From Gracilaria gracilis (lineage: Eukaryota; Rhodophyta; Florideophyceae; Gracilariales; Gracilariaceae): 64,000 nt of DNA. This document shows positions 41,677 through 49,941 of the stretch, piece by piece. The position numbers and the translations under genes are program-made. How positions within the stretch are numbered: position 1 is the stretch's first letter; every line of letters starts with the position of its first letter. The stretch spans positions 806,001 to 870,000 of the forward strand of contig JARGSG010000195.1 of the NCBI GenBank assembly GCA_030374805.1, in the 5' to 3' direction. A model generated the notes under the pieces. That model had not been told where the DNA came from, searched no databases, and saw nothing but the letters and a program-made list of their open reading frames with translations.

Positions 41677-42503
41677 ATGGCTGGAATGAAGGCGGCCCCG
41701 GATCTGTCTGAAGAGACCATCAAGGAGTTTCGTGAGGTAAGTACAGTAGCGCTTTTTTATCGATCCATGTGCGTCTTTGGTTGCCTTGGCCGTCAACAAG
41801 CGCTTTGTCGCATGCTGCATGGCGTTTGTCGTCGCCAATCTGTTTGCGTGTTACTCGCCAACTACCTTGGTACATGCCGGAGGCGCCAAACATCTGCGCC
41901 TACGTCAGCAACACACAGGCAGAAAAAAAAACGTTATTGTATATTAACTTTTGGCTTCCCTCACTGCGCGCGCAATTGAAACGCACTACACCAGGCATTC
42001 GCTCTGTTCGACAAGGACGGCGATGGTTCAATCACCACAACAGAATTGGGAACCGTGATGCGCAATTTGGGTCAGAACCCCACCGAAGAGGCTCTTCGCC
42101 AGATGATCAACGAGGTGGATGCGGACGGCAGTGGAACAATTGACTTTGCGGAATTTCTCACCCTGATGGCGAGGAAGATGAAGACAAAGGACTCCGAGGC
42201 GGAGATTGTGGAAGCTTTCAAGGTGTTTGACAAGGATGGCTCCGGTAAGATCTCGGCGGAGGAATTGAGACAAGTGATGAACAACTTGGGTGAACAGCTT
42301 TCCGACGCTGAGGTGGAGGAAATGATTCGCGAGGCCGATACAAATGGCGATGGTGTACGTGCTGCTGCTCGATGCTCTTTTTCTGTAATTTTTGTGGGGT
42401 GCTTTTATTGAATGCTAACATATGAGTGTTTGTTTACCGCGTTGTATTTGTTTAGGAAATCGACATTGCCGAGTTTATCCGAATGATGGGCTACGGTCCG
42501 TAA
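41677..42503 (+). CDS. Calmodulin
   Basis: Spliced CDS join(41677..41736, 41995..42354, 42456..42503), 155 residues. Introns of 258 bp (GTAAGT...CCAG) and 101 bp (GTACGT...TTTAG), both phase 0; the second interrupts EF-hand 4. All four 12-residue loops are complete: [48 protein letters not shown]. The central linker [14 protein letters not shown] is canonical. It departs from textbook calmodulin at both ends: an N-terminal MAGMKAAPD extension and a C terminus IRMMGYGP in place of MMTSK/MMxAK. It could therefore be a second calmodulin-like isoform. A Ca2+ sensor for kinases, phosphatases and cytoskeletal targets. The first intron contains a GCGCGCAATTG motif near its 3' end. Confidence 0.95.
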
Positions 42504-42751
42504 AGCAGCGTCTCATATGTGCTTCTCTTTAGGGGGGTTATCAGAGATTGGGCTGTAGTCCAGGCGTAGAGCACATGACAAAATGTAGGGTAATGACGAA
42601 CAGTGGACATAAAAGATGATAACATTATGCGCTGCATGTTCTGCACGACTATCTCCCACGCACGTTTTTTTTACTGGCTTCTCAATCGTTGATGGCGCTT
42701 CTCGCCAGAATGATGAGTATAGCTATACGAATGGTGTAGTGTACATGTTCA

Positions 42752-43783
42752 TCAACACGCAGGTGTTGGTGCGTGCAGTGGATAAGTTTGGCCCACAAGC
42801 TCTGGGAACACAACGTTCATAGAACTGAGCGTAGGGTGACGGCTCGCCTGCTCCTTGAACAGTTGCGGGTCGCCTTCCGTGCGAAGAACGGTTTGAAGAA
42901 GGCCTGAATACTGTCCGGAAGCGTTGTTAAACAAAACACAGGTGTTAGGACGCAGGTACTCACAGGATTTGAAGGCGTCCGGCGAGCCGTGCACCAGCGT
43001 ATACGACGCAATCGGGGTAGAAATCTCGGCGGACATAACGGGCAAAATGGCAACATCCAACGCATCAACATACGCGCGCAAGGCGTGCCTATCAATGGTG
43101 CCGTGCGGCTCGTGGTAAACTCGAAACGGTGCGCACTGCTCATTGCGTTGAAACGAGAAGATGTAAGCGTTCTCCGGCGTGGACCAGGGCGGGCCCACAA
43201 CGGCGCCCTTGAGCGCGCTCACGCTGAACAAGGGCGCGTGCGCAAGCGGCGAAGCGCTCGAGCCGATGGGTAGCTCGACCACATTGTCGAAACGCAGCGC
43301 GCGCAGCAGCGCGCGCGCCGAAGGCGGCGCAATGACGGGCATGTGTTTGGGCAGCCGCCGCAACGTGGGCTCGTGCGCATGGTCCGGAAGCGCCTGCGTG
43401 AGCACGATGGCGTCAATGGCGTCAACGTCCACGCTGGTGAACTGCTTGACGGCGCGGAAGAAACGCGGGTGACCAAAGATAAGCTCGTCGTTGAGCCACG
43501 GGTCCACCAGCAGCGACAGCGCGTCGTGCGTGATGATGAACGAGTTGCCGCCCAGCGACGTGAACGACGCGCGCGCCTGCTGGCCGGCGCCGCGCTGCGC
43601 TGCCGCCGCAGCCGCCGCCGCCGCCGTAACCGCTGCGGGCGGAGTGGGCTCCGTGAGCTGCGCGCGAGGCGCGCGCGCGCGGCGCGGCGCCATCGGGCGC
43701 GGCGCGCGGCGCGCCAACGGCGGCGCGCGCAGCGCGCGCAGAGGCAGCGGCGCGTGCGCGACGAAGGAAGCGGCCACACTCAT
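42752..43783 (-). CDS. Plastid metallo-beta-lactamase-fold protein, degenerate site
   Basis: 343 residues from MSVAASFVAHAPLPLRAL; a long Ala/Arg-rich plastid transit peptide covers about 80 residues. The fold starts TSLGGNSFIITHDALSLLVDPWLND. The family zinc motif T-H-x-H-x-D-H is replaced by LTQALPDHAHEPTL: the first two His are Gln and Leu, the D-H pair remains. The VGPPWSTPENAYIF and YHEPHGTID segments match a plant and algal chloroplast family of MBL-fold proteins that share these changes. Hydrolase activity is doubtful without the HxH; the remaining His and Asp might hold one metal. I do not know a function. The in-frame upstream region to 44350 is GC-rich and not homologous. Confidence 0.75.
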   Translation of the reverse strand: MSVAASFVAHAPLPLRALRAPPLARRAPRPMAPRRARAPRAQLTEPTPPAAVTAAAAAAAAAQRGAGQQARASFTSLGGNSFIITHDALSLLVDPWLNDELIFGHPRFFRAVKQFTSVDVDAIDAIVLTQALPDHAHEPTLRRLPKHMPVIAPPSARALLRALRFDNVVELPIGSSASPLAHAPLFSVSALKGAVVGPPWSTPENAYIFSFQRNEQCAPFRVYHEPHGTIDRHALRAYVDALDVAILPVMSAEISTPIASYTLVHGSPDAFKSCEYLRPNTCVLFNNASGQYSGLLQTVLRTEGDPQLFKEQASRHPTLSSMNVVFPELVGQTYPLHAPTPAC

Positions 43784-44472
43784 GGCGCGCCGGTGACAAC
43801 GGACTGCAACGCCGGCATCGCAGCGGCCGCTCGGCACTCGACGACGGTTTGCATTTGTAGACGTGAGCTTCACCGCGGCGGCTGACGGACAAGAACGGCG
43901 CGCATGCGGCGCGCCGCTCAGCCCCAAAGCTGTGGCGCGCGCGCGCGCGCGCCGCGACGAGGCGCGGAAAACGGCGGCGACAGGCTGTCGCGCACGGCCG
44001 CGCACGCGCACTGTCAGCCGGCGCGCTGTCAGCGCGCGCCCTTGCGCATGACAGTGCGCAGCGCGCGCAGCGCGCGCAGCGCGTGCAGCGCGCGCAGCGT
44101 GGCGCCGCAGCGAGCGGCGCGCTGCGCCGCGGCTGATCCGCGCGCGCGCGCGGCATCGACAGCGGCGGCCGCGTCGGATTACGGCGGCTGCACGCGACGG
44201 TTCGCGCGCGCGGTGGTGTGTATCATATGCGTGGCTGTTTTGGGCGCCGGACTGCGCGCTGTTTGGCGCCGTTTTTTGATCGTGGATCGCAACGGCTGGG
44301 CGGCGTGCTCGCGTGGCGCCGCGCGCTGTCGAGCTTCGCTTCGCGCTCATAAGACGCGCTGCGCTTGCAGGCGTCGGCGCGCGAGTGGGCGGACGCTGCT
44401 GCCTTGCGGCTGAGTTGCATCTGCGGTAGATAGTGGTCGCGGCGTGTTTGCAAGCTGCGTGCTGATTTCGTC
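43784..44472. promoter_or_regulatory. GC-rich divergent promoter, MBL-fold / helicase
   Basis: 690 bp of extreme GC and CpG content between divergent ATGs. Holds a 9-bp tandem repeat (44059-44099). Long open frames on both strands here are compositional. Confidence 0.5.
44059..44099. repeat. 9-bp tandem repeat CAGCGCGCG
   Basis: Four and a half copies, one with a C-to-T change, inside the GC-rich promoter. Confidence 0.85.
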
Positions 44473-46122
44473 ATGGACGCTTCCCCGCAACAACAACCGC
44501 TTGTTCAAGCCGCCGATGAAGGCAATACCGTGGCGTCGTCGTCGCCGCCCGCGCGCTCCGCGCTGGCGCTGCGCGGCTACCAGACGCGCATCTTGCAAGC
44601 CGCGTTGCGCAGCAATACGCTCATCATTCTGCCCACCGGCACGGGCAAGACCCTCATCGCCGCAGAGACCATTCGCCAGTTGGCGCCGCCGGCCTTGTTC
44701 CTGGTGCCCACCGTGCTGCTCGTCAAGCAGCAGACAGAGGCGCTCAACACCCACATGCCCTCGTTGCGCATCGCCCAGCTGCACGGGGGCAAGAGCATGC
44801 CTTCCGACTGGCACGTCATCGTCAGTACGCCCATGGCCTTTCGCTCGGCGCAAAAGGTCGATCACGCGCTCAAGTGGGCCTGTTTCCGCACCGTGGTGTT
44901 CGATGAGGTGCATCACATGTTGAAGAAGCACCCTTACCGCACGCTAGCTCTTGATCTCAAGAGCAGCGCCGCGCAGCCGCGCATCCTGGGCCTCACTGCG
45001 TCCTACACCTACGCCGTCAGTGTTTCGGACGCCGCTGAAAAGCTGCACCGCATCTGTGACGAGTTGAGCATCCAGTCCATTGAGACTGCAAACTTGCAAG
45101 AGCTCAAGCGTGGGGGGTATCATGGAAACTGTTCGCTGCCTTTGGTGCCGCATCAGTCCATCGAGGCCGCATGCATTCCTAACGGAGTGTTGCCAACCCA
45201 TCTCAGGCAGCCGCATCTCATGCTGGAATCCTTTTTGGATCGCTGCGAGGACGGCTCCTGCACCGTGTTGGCAAGCATCACATTGTCGGTTGTGCGTGCC
45301 ATGGAACAGTTTTTGCATCGGGAGGATCACTTCGAATGTCAGTTGCAACACGTTCGCAACGTTCGAAAATGGAGTTCGAATGCATACCGACGCGCTACCA
45401 CTACCAAATCAAGCTACTTGAAGCGCATGTATGAGCAGCTTTGTCATTGGTATGAGGCGCTTCGCATCTTGATCATCAGCTGGGAAGAAGACGATTTTGC
45501 ATGCGTGTTATACCTCAAAATGATGCAATGCAATCATGTTTTTACGTATCAGGCTATTTGGGCACCGTCCAGCCAAGTGTGTCATGTGATTAGCCATTTT
45601 TGGAAACATGCTCCCAGGACGTTTAATCGTCTGCAGGTTTTGAAGCAAGTTTTGTTGCAACAACAACGACATCACAAGGAGACTGGTAACAAGTTTCGGG
45701 GCATTGTGTTCGTGCAACAGAGGATCAGCACCCATATCTTGCAACATTTTATTCAAACCGACGCCCAATTGTCAAAGCTATTTCAAGTGGGATGTATATA
45801 CGCGCATTCCTCGGCAGCGTCACCAGTGTTGCATGTGTCAAAGACAAAGGCCGCTTTGACGTTGGATTGGTTTGCAAAGGGAAAGATCAATTTGCTGGTC
45901 GCGACGAGTGTGGCAGAAGAAGGGATGGACATTCCGGCCGCTAACTGCGTGATTCGATTCGATGTAGTTCAGTCAACGGTGTCGTTCGTGCAGGGTAGAG
46001 GGAGAGCACGACAGGAAAATAGTTGTTTCGTGGTGCTGAAACAAAGGGAGGATCGAAACAGCGCGCTGTTCGTGGAGGTTGAACGGCAGCAAATGAAACT
46101 TTTGAGAGATCGAATGGGGTGA
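44473..46122 (+). CDS. Stand-alone Dicer-type SF2 helicase
   Basis: 549 residues. Helicase core 1: Q-region LRGYQTRILQAAL, Walker A LPTGTGKTLIA, DExH box VVFDEVHHM, motif III LGLTASYTYA. Core 2: FVQQRISTHILQHF, LLVATSVAEEGMDIP and motif VI FVQGRGRARQENS. The spacing and the wording of core 2 (LVATSVAEEG, IRFDVV, RGRAR) are those of the Dicer/RIG-I duplex-RNA ATPase group, with a ~200-residue helical insert between the cores. The frame stops right after core 2; no DUF283, PAZ or RNase III sequence follows, because the next gene begins 34 bp downstream on the opposite strand. An RNA-silencing or antiviral role is inferred. It may work with a separate RNase III protein or be a DRH/RIG-I-like sensor. 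Confidence 0.88.
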   Translation: MDASPQQQPLVQAADEGNTVASSSPPARSALALRGYQTRILQAALRSNTLIILPTGTGKTLIAAETIRQLAPPALFLVPTVLLVKQQTEALNTHMPSLRIAQLHGGKSMPSDWHVIVSTPMAFRSAQKVDHALKWACFRTVVFDEVHHMLKKHPYRTLALDLKSSAAQPRILGLTASYTYAVSVSDAAEKLHRICDELSIQSIETANLQELKRGGYHGNCSLPLVPHQSIEAACIPNGVLPTHLRQPHLMLESFLDRCEDGSCTVLASITLSVVRAMEQFLHREDHFECQLQHVRNVRKWSSNAYRRATTTKSSYLKRMYEQLCHWYEALRILIISWEEDDFACVLYLKMMQCNHVFTYQAIWAPSSQVCHVISHFWKHAPRTFNRLQVLKQVLLQQQRHHKETGNKFRGIVFVQQRISTHILQHFIQTDAQLSKLFQVGCIYAHSSAASPVLHVSKTKAALTLDWFAKGKINLLVATSVAEEGMDIPAANCVIRFDVVQSTVSFVQGRGRARQENSCFVVLKQREDRNSALFVEVERQQMKLLRDRMG

Positions 46123-46156
46123 GAAAGGAGGAGGGGATGATGTGTGTTCCGTTTGG

Positions 46157-46975
46157 TTATGTGGTTTTTGACTTGGCCGGTTTGGATTTGGTGTAGGTGC
46201 GCACGTAGAAATTGGCAAACAAAAAGAGAAGGTAGACGGCGTGGAGAATGATGGCGAGTAAAGCGAATTTCTGAGAGGGCAATGCACACTGCCCATTTTG
46301 CAATACGTACATGGGTAATCCTAAAAGGATTCCAATGACGAACTGAACCATCTGCATGACGGTAATGAGATTCTTCAACGGGAAGCGAATGGAGAGAGTG
46401 GACAAGGCGTAGTACGCGTACATGATGGTGTGCACGGAGGCATTCAAGGCGACGAACAAAAACGTGACGGAGGTGTGTGAGATCTGAAGCAGATAGGCAC
46501 AGTATATTGTCAAGGCGTGGTGATACACCTGAAGAAAGGACGGCGGCCTGCGCTTGACGATCAACAAATAAGTGTCGATCAACTCAACGTACTTGGACAA
46601 GTAGAACAAGAAGCCAAGCGTAGACAAGCCGTTGTGCCACAGCGCGCGCGTACAATACAGCGAGTGCACGCCGTGGCGGGTGAGGTGCGACAGCGTGAGG
46701 GGGATGAGCGAGCGCGCCGTCAACAGCGAGTACGTCATGAGACAAAGGTTGTGCAGCAGCGCGGCGGCGCGAAAGAAGGCGGACTTGCCCGTGGTGTTGA
46801 GGCGCGCGCACAGCCGCTTGAGCAGCGGGATGGACAGCAGGTACGACAGCATGGCCAGCGGCGGCAACAGCGGGTGCATCAACGCGTGTCGCGGCCACAC
46901 GTCGCCCGTCAGCAGCTCGCGCAGCGTGCGCGCCTGCGCGCCGCTGTGGAGCGCGTGCGCGGGCAGCCACTGCAT
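46157..46975 (-). CDS. ELO-family fatty acid elongase (3-ketoacyl-CoA synthase)
   Basis: 272 residues from MQWLPAHAL, the usual ELO length. About seven helices. Signature motifs: LFYLSKYVELIDTYLLIVK, the histidine box FLQVYHHALT, NASVHTIMYAYYAL and TVMQMVQFVIG. The first His of HxxHH is Gln, giving QVYHH, as reported for a subset of algal and protist PUFA elongases. The C terminus ends in Lys-rich SKPAKSKTT, similar to ER-retrieval tails. Condenses malonyl-CoA with an acyl-CoA in the ER membrane; chain-length preference is not readable from sequence. Upstream in-frame codons to 47131 are GC-rich and not conserved. Convergent with the helicase, with only 34 bp between stops. Confidence 0.9.
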   Translation of the reverse strand: MQWLPAHALHSGAQARTLRELLTGDVWPRHALMHPLLPPLAMLSYLLSIPLLKRLCARLNTTGKSAFFRAAALLHNLCLMTYSLLTARSLIPLTLSHLTRHGVHSLYCTRALWHNGLSTLGFLFYLSKYVELIDTYLLIVKRRPPSFLQVYHHALTIYCAYLLQISHTSVTFLFVALNASVHTIMYAYYALSTLSIRFPLKNLITVMQMVQFVIGILLGLPMYVLQNGQCALPSQKFALLAIILHAVYLLFLFANFYVRTYTKSKPAKSKTT

Positions 46976-47959
46976 GGCGTGGAAGCGGAGAGCGGCGCGG
47001 ATGAAGGTGCGGCGCGGCGGGGAGCGGGTAGCTCTGGAGCTACCGTTGGTACCTGTACCGAAGGTGGTAGTGCGCTTCCCGTGGCGCCGCGCGTCAGGCT
47101 GATGAGACGGCAGTCGTGCGGCGCTATGCATGTACGGTTATGGCACCTCGCCACTGGCGAGGTGCACGTAATTGGCGCGCCACGCCCAATTGGCCGCGCG
47201 CAATTCCAATTGCGCGCGACGCGCGCGGGTGCGCACGTGCACTGCACGCGCGCTGCGCGGACAAGTGGCGGCGGAGCGCTATTTTAGAAGTAACGGCCAT
47301 GGGCCATGACTTGTCCGCCAAGAACGTATCGGCTCCACGCGCCGAACGCTACACGGTAGTAAAAAGTCCGCACAGTAGCGGGCGCGGCAGCGAAGGGCAG
47401 CCGCTGCGGCGCGGGTGCGGGTGCGGCGCCGCCGCGCCCGCGCCGCGCGCGGCGAAGCGCGTGCGTTGTCCGCGTCGCGCTCGCGTGTTTGGCGCCGCGC
47501 CACTGGTGAGCGCCAGCAGGCGAGCCATCCCCCACGCGCGCAGGCGCCGAATTTTGGCTCGCGCGCTTGCCGTGATGCAAGCGCGTCACGTCAGCGCTGC
47601 GCCGCTCCGTGCGTCCAAGTCATCGACGCGTGCTATTTTTCCTGCCGTCGCGCCTATTATATCGAAGTGCCCCCCACCCCCCGCACCCCGTCCCCCCCCT
47701 CCACACCCTCCCGTTGCCCAAACAGAAAAAACCTCGCGTCCCCCACGCGCTTCGTCGCCGCGCCGCCGGCGTGCGTCACAGTGCACACGCCCCATAAAAC
47801 CGACCGCCGCTGCCGTGCTATCCTATCGACGCTCATGCTGTGCACACACTGACAAGGTAGTTCAAACATCCTTCCAAACCGCTTGTCCCGTCGTCGTGTC
47901 GCTTTCTTCTTCATCTCGTCATCACCCGCGTCCCACTGTTCTTCAATCGTCTCCATCAA
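46976..47959. promoter_or_regulatory. GC-rich divergent promoter, elongase / heptad protein
   Basis: About 1 kb, CpG-rich. Contains a perfect palindrome GCGCGCAATT-CC-AATTGCGCGC (47196-47217) and two more CAATTG/AATTGG sites nearby. Open frames (e.g. 47116-47970) show no conserved sequence and no relation to the downstream protein. Confidence 0.5.
47196..47217. promoter_or_regulatory. 22-bp palindrome GCGCGCAATT-CC-AATTGCGCGC
   Basis: Perfect 10-bp arms with a 2-bp centre, about 220 bp upstream of the elongase ATG. The half-site GCGCGCAATT recurs at other promoters in this window (41211-41219 within the SPP/calmodulin promoter, 57442-57451 upstream of TerC) and in calmodulin intron 1 (41968-41977). 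Probable factor-binding site, by inference. Confidence 0.5.
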
Positions 47960-49279
47960 ATGACTTGTAACTGCGCGTCTCGCGCAGCGATACGTCGTGC
48001 TCCCGCAACGCGCACCGTCAAGCTTCGTTCCGTCCCGTCTTCAAAACGGCCGTCTGCCGTCCATCGCAGTCGCACCCGTCGTTCCTCCGTGGCTTCTACG
48101 TCCATCTCCGCCTCATCCGCCGCTCAACAGAAGACCAACTTCAACAGCGCCTTGCTTCCCACCCTCTCCGCCCCACAGATGACCAAATCCAGCTCGTGTC
48201 ACTGCGACCAGTCGCTAAGTGAAGACGCGCGGCAGTCGTCCTCTTTATCCGCCTCCGTGTCAGCGTCGCTCTCTCTCAGTGCGTCTAAATCCGCCTCGGC
48301 TGCGTCCAAATCGGCTACAGCCGCCTCCAAATCGGCTACAGCCGCCTCCAAATCCGCAACGGCCGCCTCCAAATCCGCAACGGCTGCCTCCAGAACCGCC
48401 ACCACCGCCTCCAAGTCGGCTACAGCTGTCTCCAAATCCGCTACCGCTGCCTCCAGATCCGCCTCTGCCGCGTCTAAATCCGCAACCGCCGCCTCCAGAA
48501 CAGCAACCGCCGCCTCCAGAACAGCAACCGCCGCATCGAGATCCGCAACCGCCGCCTCCAGATCCGCAACCGCCGCGTCTAAAACCGCAACCGCCGCGTC
48601 TAAAACCGCAACCGCCGCGTCCAAATCCGCCACTGTCGCTTCCAGATCCGCCACTGTCGCTTCCAGATCTGCCACTGCCGCCTCGAAATCAGCCACTGCT
48701 GCGTCCAAGTCAGCCACAGTGGCGTCCAAATCGGCCACTGCCGCGTCCAGATCAGCGACGGCCGCGTCCAGATCAGCGACGGCCGCGTCCAGATCGGCGA
48801 CGGCCGCTTCCAAGTCGGCGACGGCCGCCTCCAAGTCGGCGTCCGTATCGGCTTCGGAGTCCAGGACAAAGTCGGGCAGCGCCACACGAACGAAATCGGC
48901 GTCTCAGGCGTCGGAGGGGGTTGGGTCGTACGGCAGTGGAAGTGGCTCTGCGTCGGTATCGATTTCAAAGTCTATCTCTGCATCGGAAGAGGATGGGTCC
49001 AGGAGCGTGTCCGTGTCAAAGAGCATTAGTGTGTCGGCGTCGAAGAGCGGGTCCAAGTCGATTAGTGTATCGAAGTCCATCTCTGTGAGTGCGTCGAAGA
49101 GTGGCAGCGGCAGCGGTGGTGGTAGCGCGAAGAGTGAAGCAAAGTCGAGCTCGAGCTCGGACAAGTGTGGATGTAGGGATAAGTCTGCAGTGCGTATCGA
49201 GATTTGTAAACCGGATAGATGTGGAACGGTGGTGAAGATTTGTATCCAGTGTTGTAGCGTGTGTAGGAAGAGGTGCTGA
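47960..49279 (+). CDS. Heptad-repeat Ala/Ser/Lys protein with Cys-rich tail
   Basis: 439 residues, family unknown. The N-terminal ~75 residues are basic with Cys at both ends (MTCNCAS, SCHCDQ). Residues about 108-296 are 27 copies of a seven-residue unit, consensus A-S-K/R-S/T-A-T-A, encoded by 21-bp repeats. A Ser/Lys-rich segment with SKSISVSAS units (about 320-395) follows. The last 40 residues contain nine Cys (DKCGC, ICKPDRC, QCCSVC, KRC). No signal peptide is evident. Variation between repeats is mostly at third codon positions. The reverse strand is open too (48199-48885, coiled-coil-like L-x-A-A-V-A-D heptads) but has no ATG, as is another plus frame, so the sense frame is preferred. 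Nucleic-acid or wall binding is only a guess. Confidence 0.6.
   Translation: MTCNCASRAAIRRAPATRTVKLRSVPSSKRPSAVHRSRTRRSSVASTSISASSAAQQKTNFNSALLPTLSAPQMTKSSSCHCDQSLSEDARQSSSLSASVSASLSLSASKSASAASKSATAASKSATAASKSATAASKSATAASRTATTASKSATAVSKSATAASRSASAASKSATAASRTATAASRTATAASRSATAASRSATAASKTATAASKTATAASKSATVASRSATVASRSATAASKSATAASKSATVASKSATAASRSATAASRSATAASRSATAASKSATAASKSASVSASESRTKSGSATRTKSASQASEGVGSYGSGSGSASVSISKSISASEEDGSRSVSVSKSISVSASKSGSKSISVSKSISVSASKSGSGSGGGSAKSEAKSSSSSDKCGCRDKSAVRIEICKPDRCGTVVKICIQCCSVCRKRC
48281..48847. repeat. 21-bp tandem repeat array (about 27 units)
   Basis: In-frame minisatellite within the heptad protein gene. Units differ by scattered substitutions with local sub-families (blocks of AAA-, AGA- and AAG-type units), indicating repeated local duplication. 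Confidence 0.9.
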
Positions 49280-49941
49280 CGTTTGCTGAAGTGGATTACC
49301 TGGCGGTGCTGTTTCCTTTTGTCGTGGCGTGTGGGAAGCTCGTCTTGTGTTGGCATATATAATGTATACAATCTAGAGATTAGAACTACATGCGTAAGAG
49401 GTTTAAACAAAGGTATGGTAGATGTTGTTGATAGCCGGACTGGATATAGCACTGGCTACGGCCCCAGGGCTGTGCACCGCGCCCTTCCCTTCCGCACGCT
49501 CTGAGACCTGAGACTGCTTCGCGGCGTGCACCACGCGCGGCGTGCACCACGCGCGGCGTGCACCACGCGCGGAGCGCCGCGCGTGTTTGGCGCGTGCACG
49601 TGCGTGGTGGCGCCAAACTCGAGTACTTGGCATGCAGTTCCACCAGCTCCGTGTCACGCGTCACGTGCCACTGTAAGTACGCACATGCTGATACTGACGC
49701 GGTGCAAGTGGTGTCATGCCAGCTAAACATGGCAGGATGTCAGGGTGGCACGTTGGCACGGTGTCGTATGCTCGCGGTGTCCCATGTGTTGTGGTGAGCG
49801 AGCGCGCGCAATCTCCCCTGCTGCCGCTGCAGCGGCGCGAGCACAGCCCCCCCGATCAACGCGATCTACTAGTAGATACGCGCCGACCGCCCGCCATCGT
49901 GCAGCTCGTTGCGCCTCGCCCGTACAAACGCCCCGTTCGTG
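49280..49941. other. Intergenic region upstream of Tic22-like gene
   Basis: 660 bp, no supported gene. GC-rich from 49500 and holds the 16-bp tandem repeat at 49524-49571. Confidence 0.5.
49524..49571. repeat. 16-bp tandem repeat, three copies
   Basis: GCGTGCACCACGCGCG repeated three times exactly. Each unit contains the near-palindrome GCGTGCACCACGC. Confidence 0.9.

Noticed and set aside
47116..47970. 284-codon plus frame upstream of the heptad gene
   Set aside because: Composition-driven (Arg/Ala/Pro), no domain, and it overlaps a divergent promoter.
48199..48885. Antisense coiled-coil protein of 228 residues
   Set aside because: Frame is a by-product of the 21-bp repeat; it starts with GTG and has no ATG anywhere, while the sense frame has an ATG and unique ends.
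48219..49088. Plus-strand Pro-rich frame overlapping the heptad gene
   Set aside because: Begins with GTG, has no conserved segment and results from the repeat and GC content.
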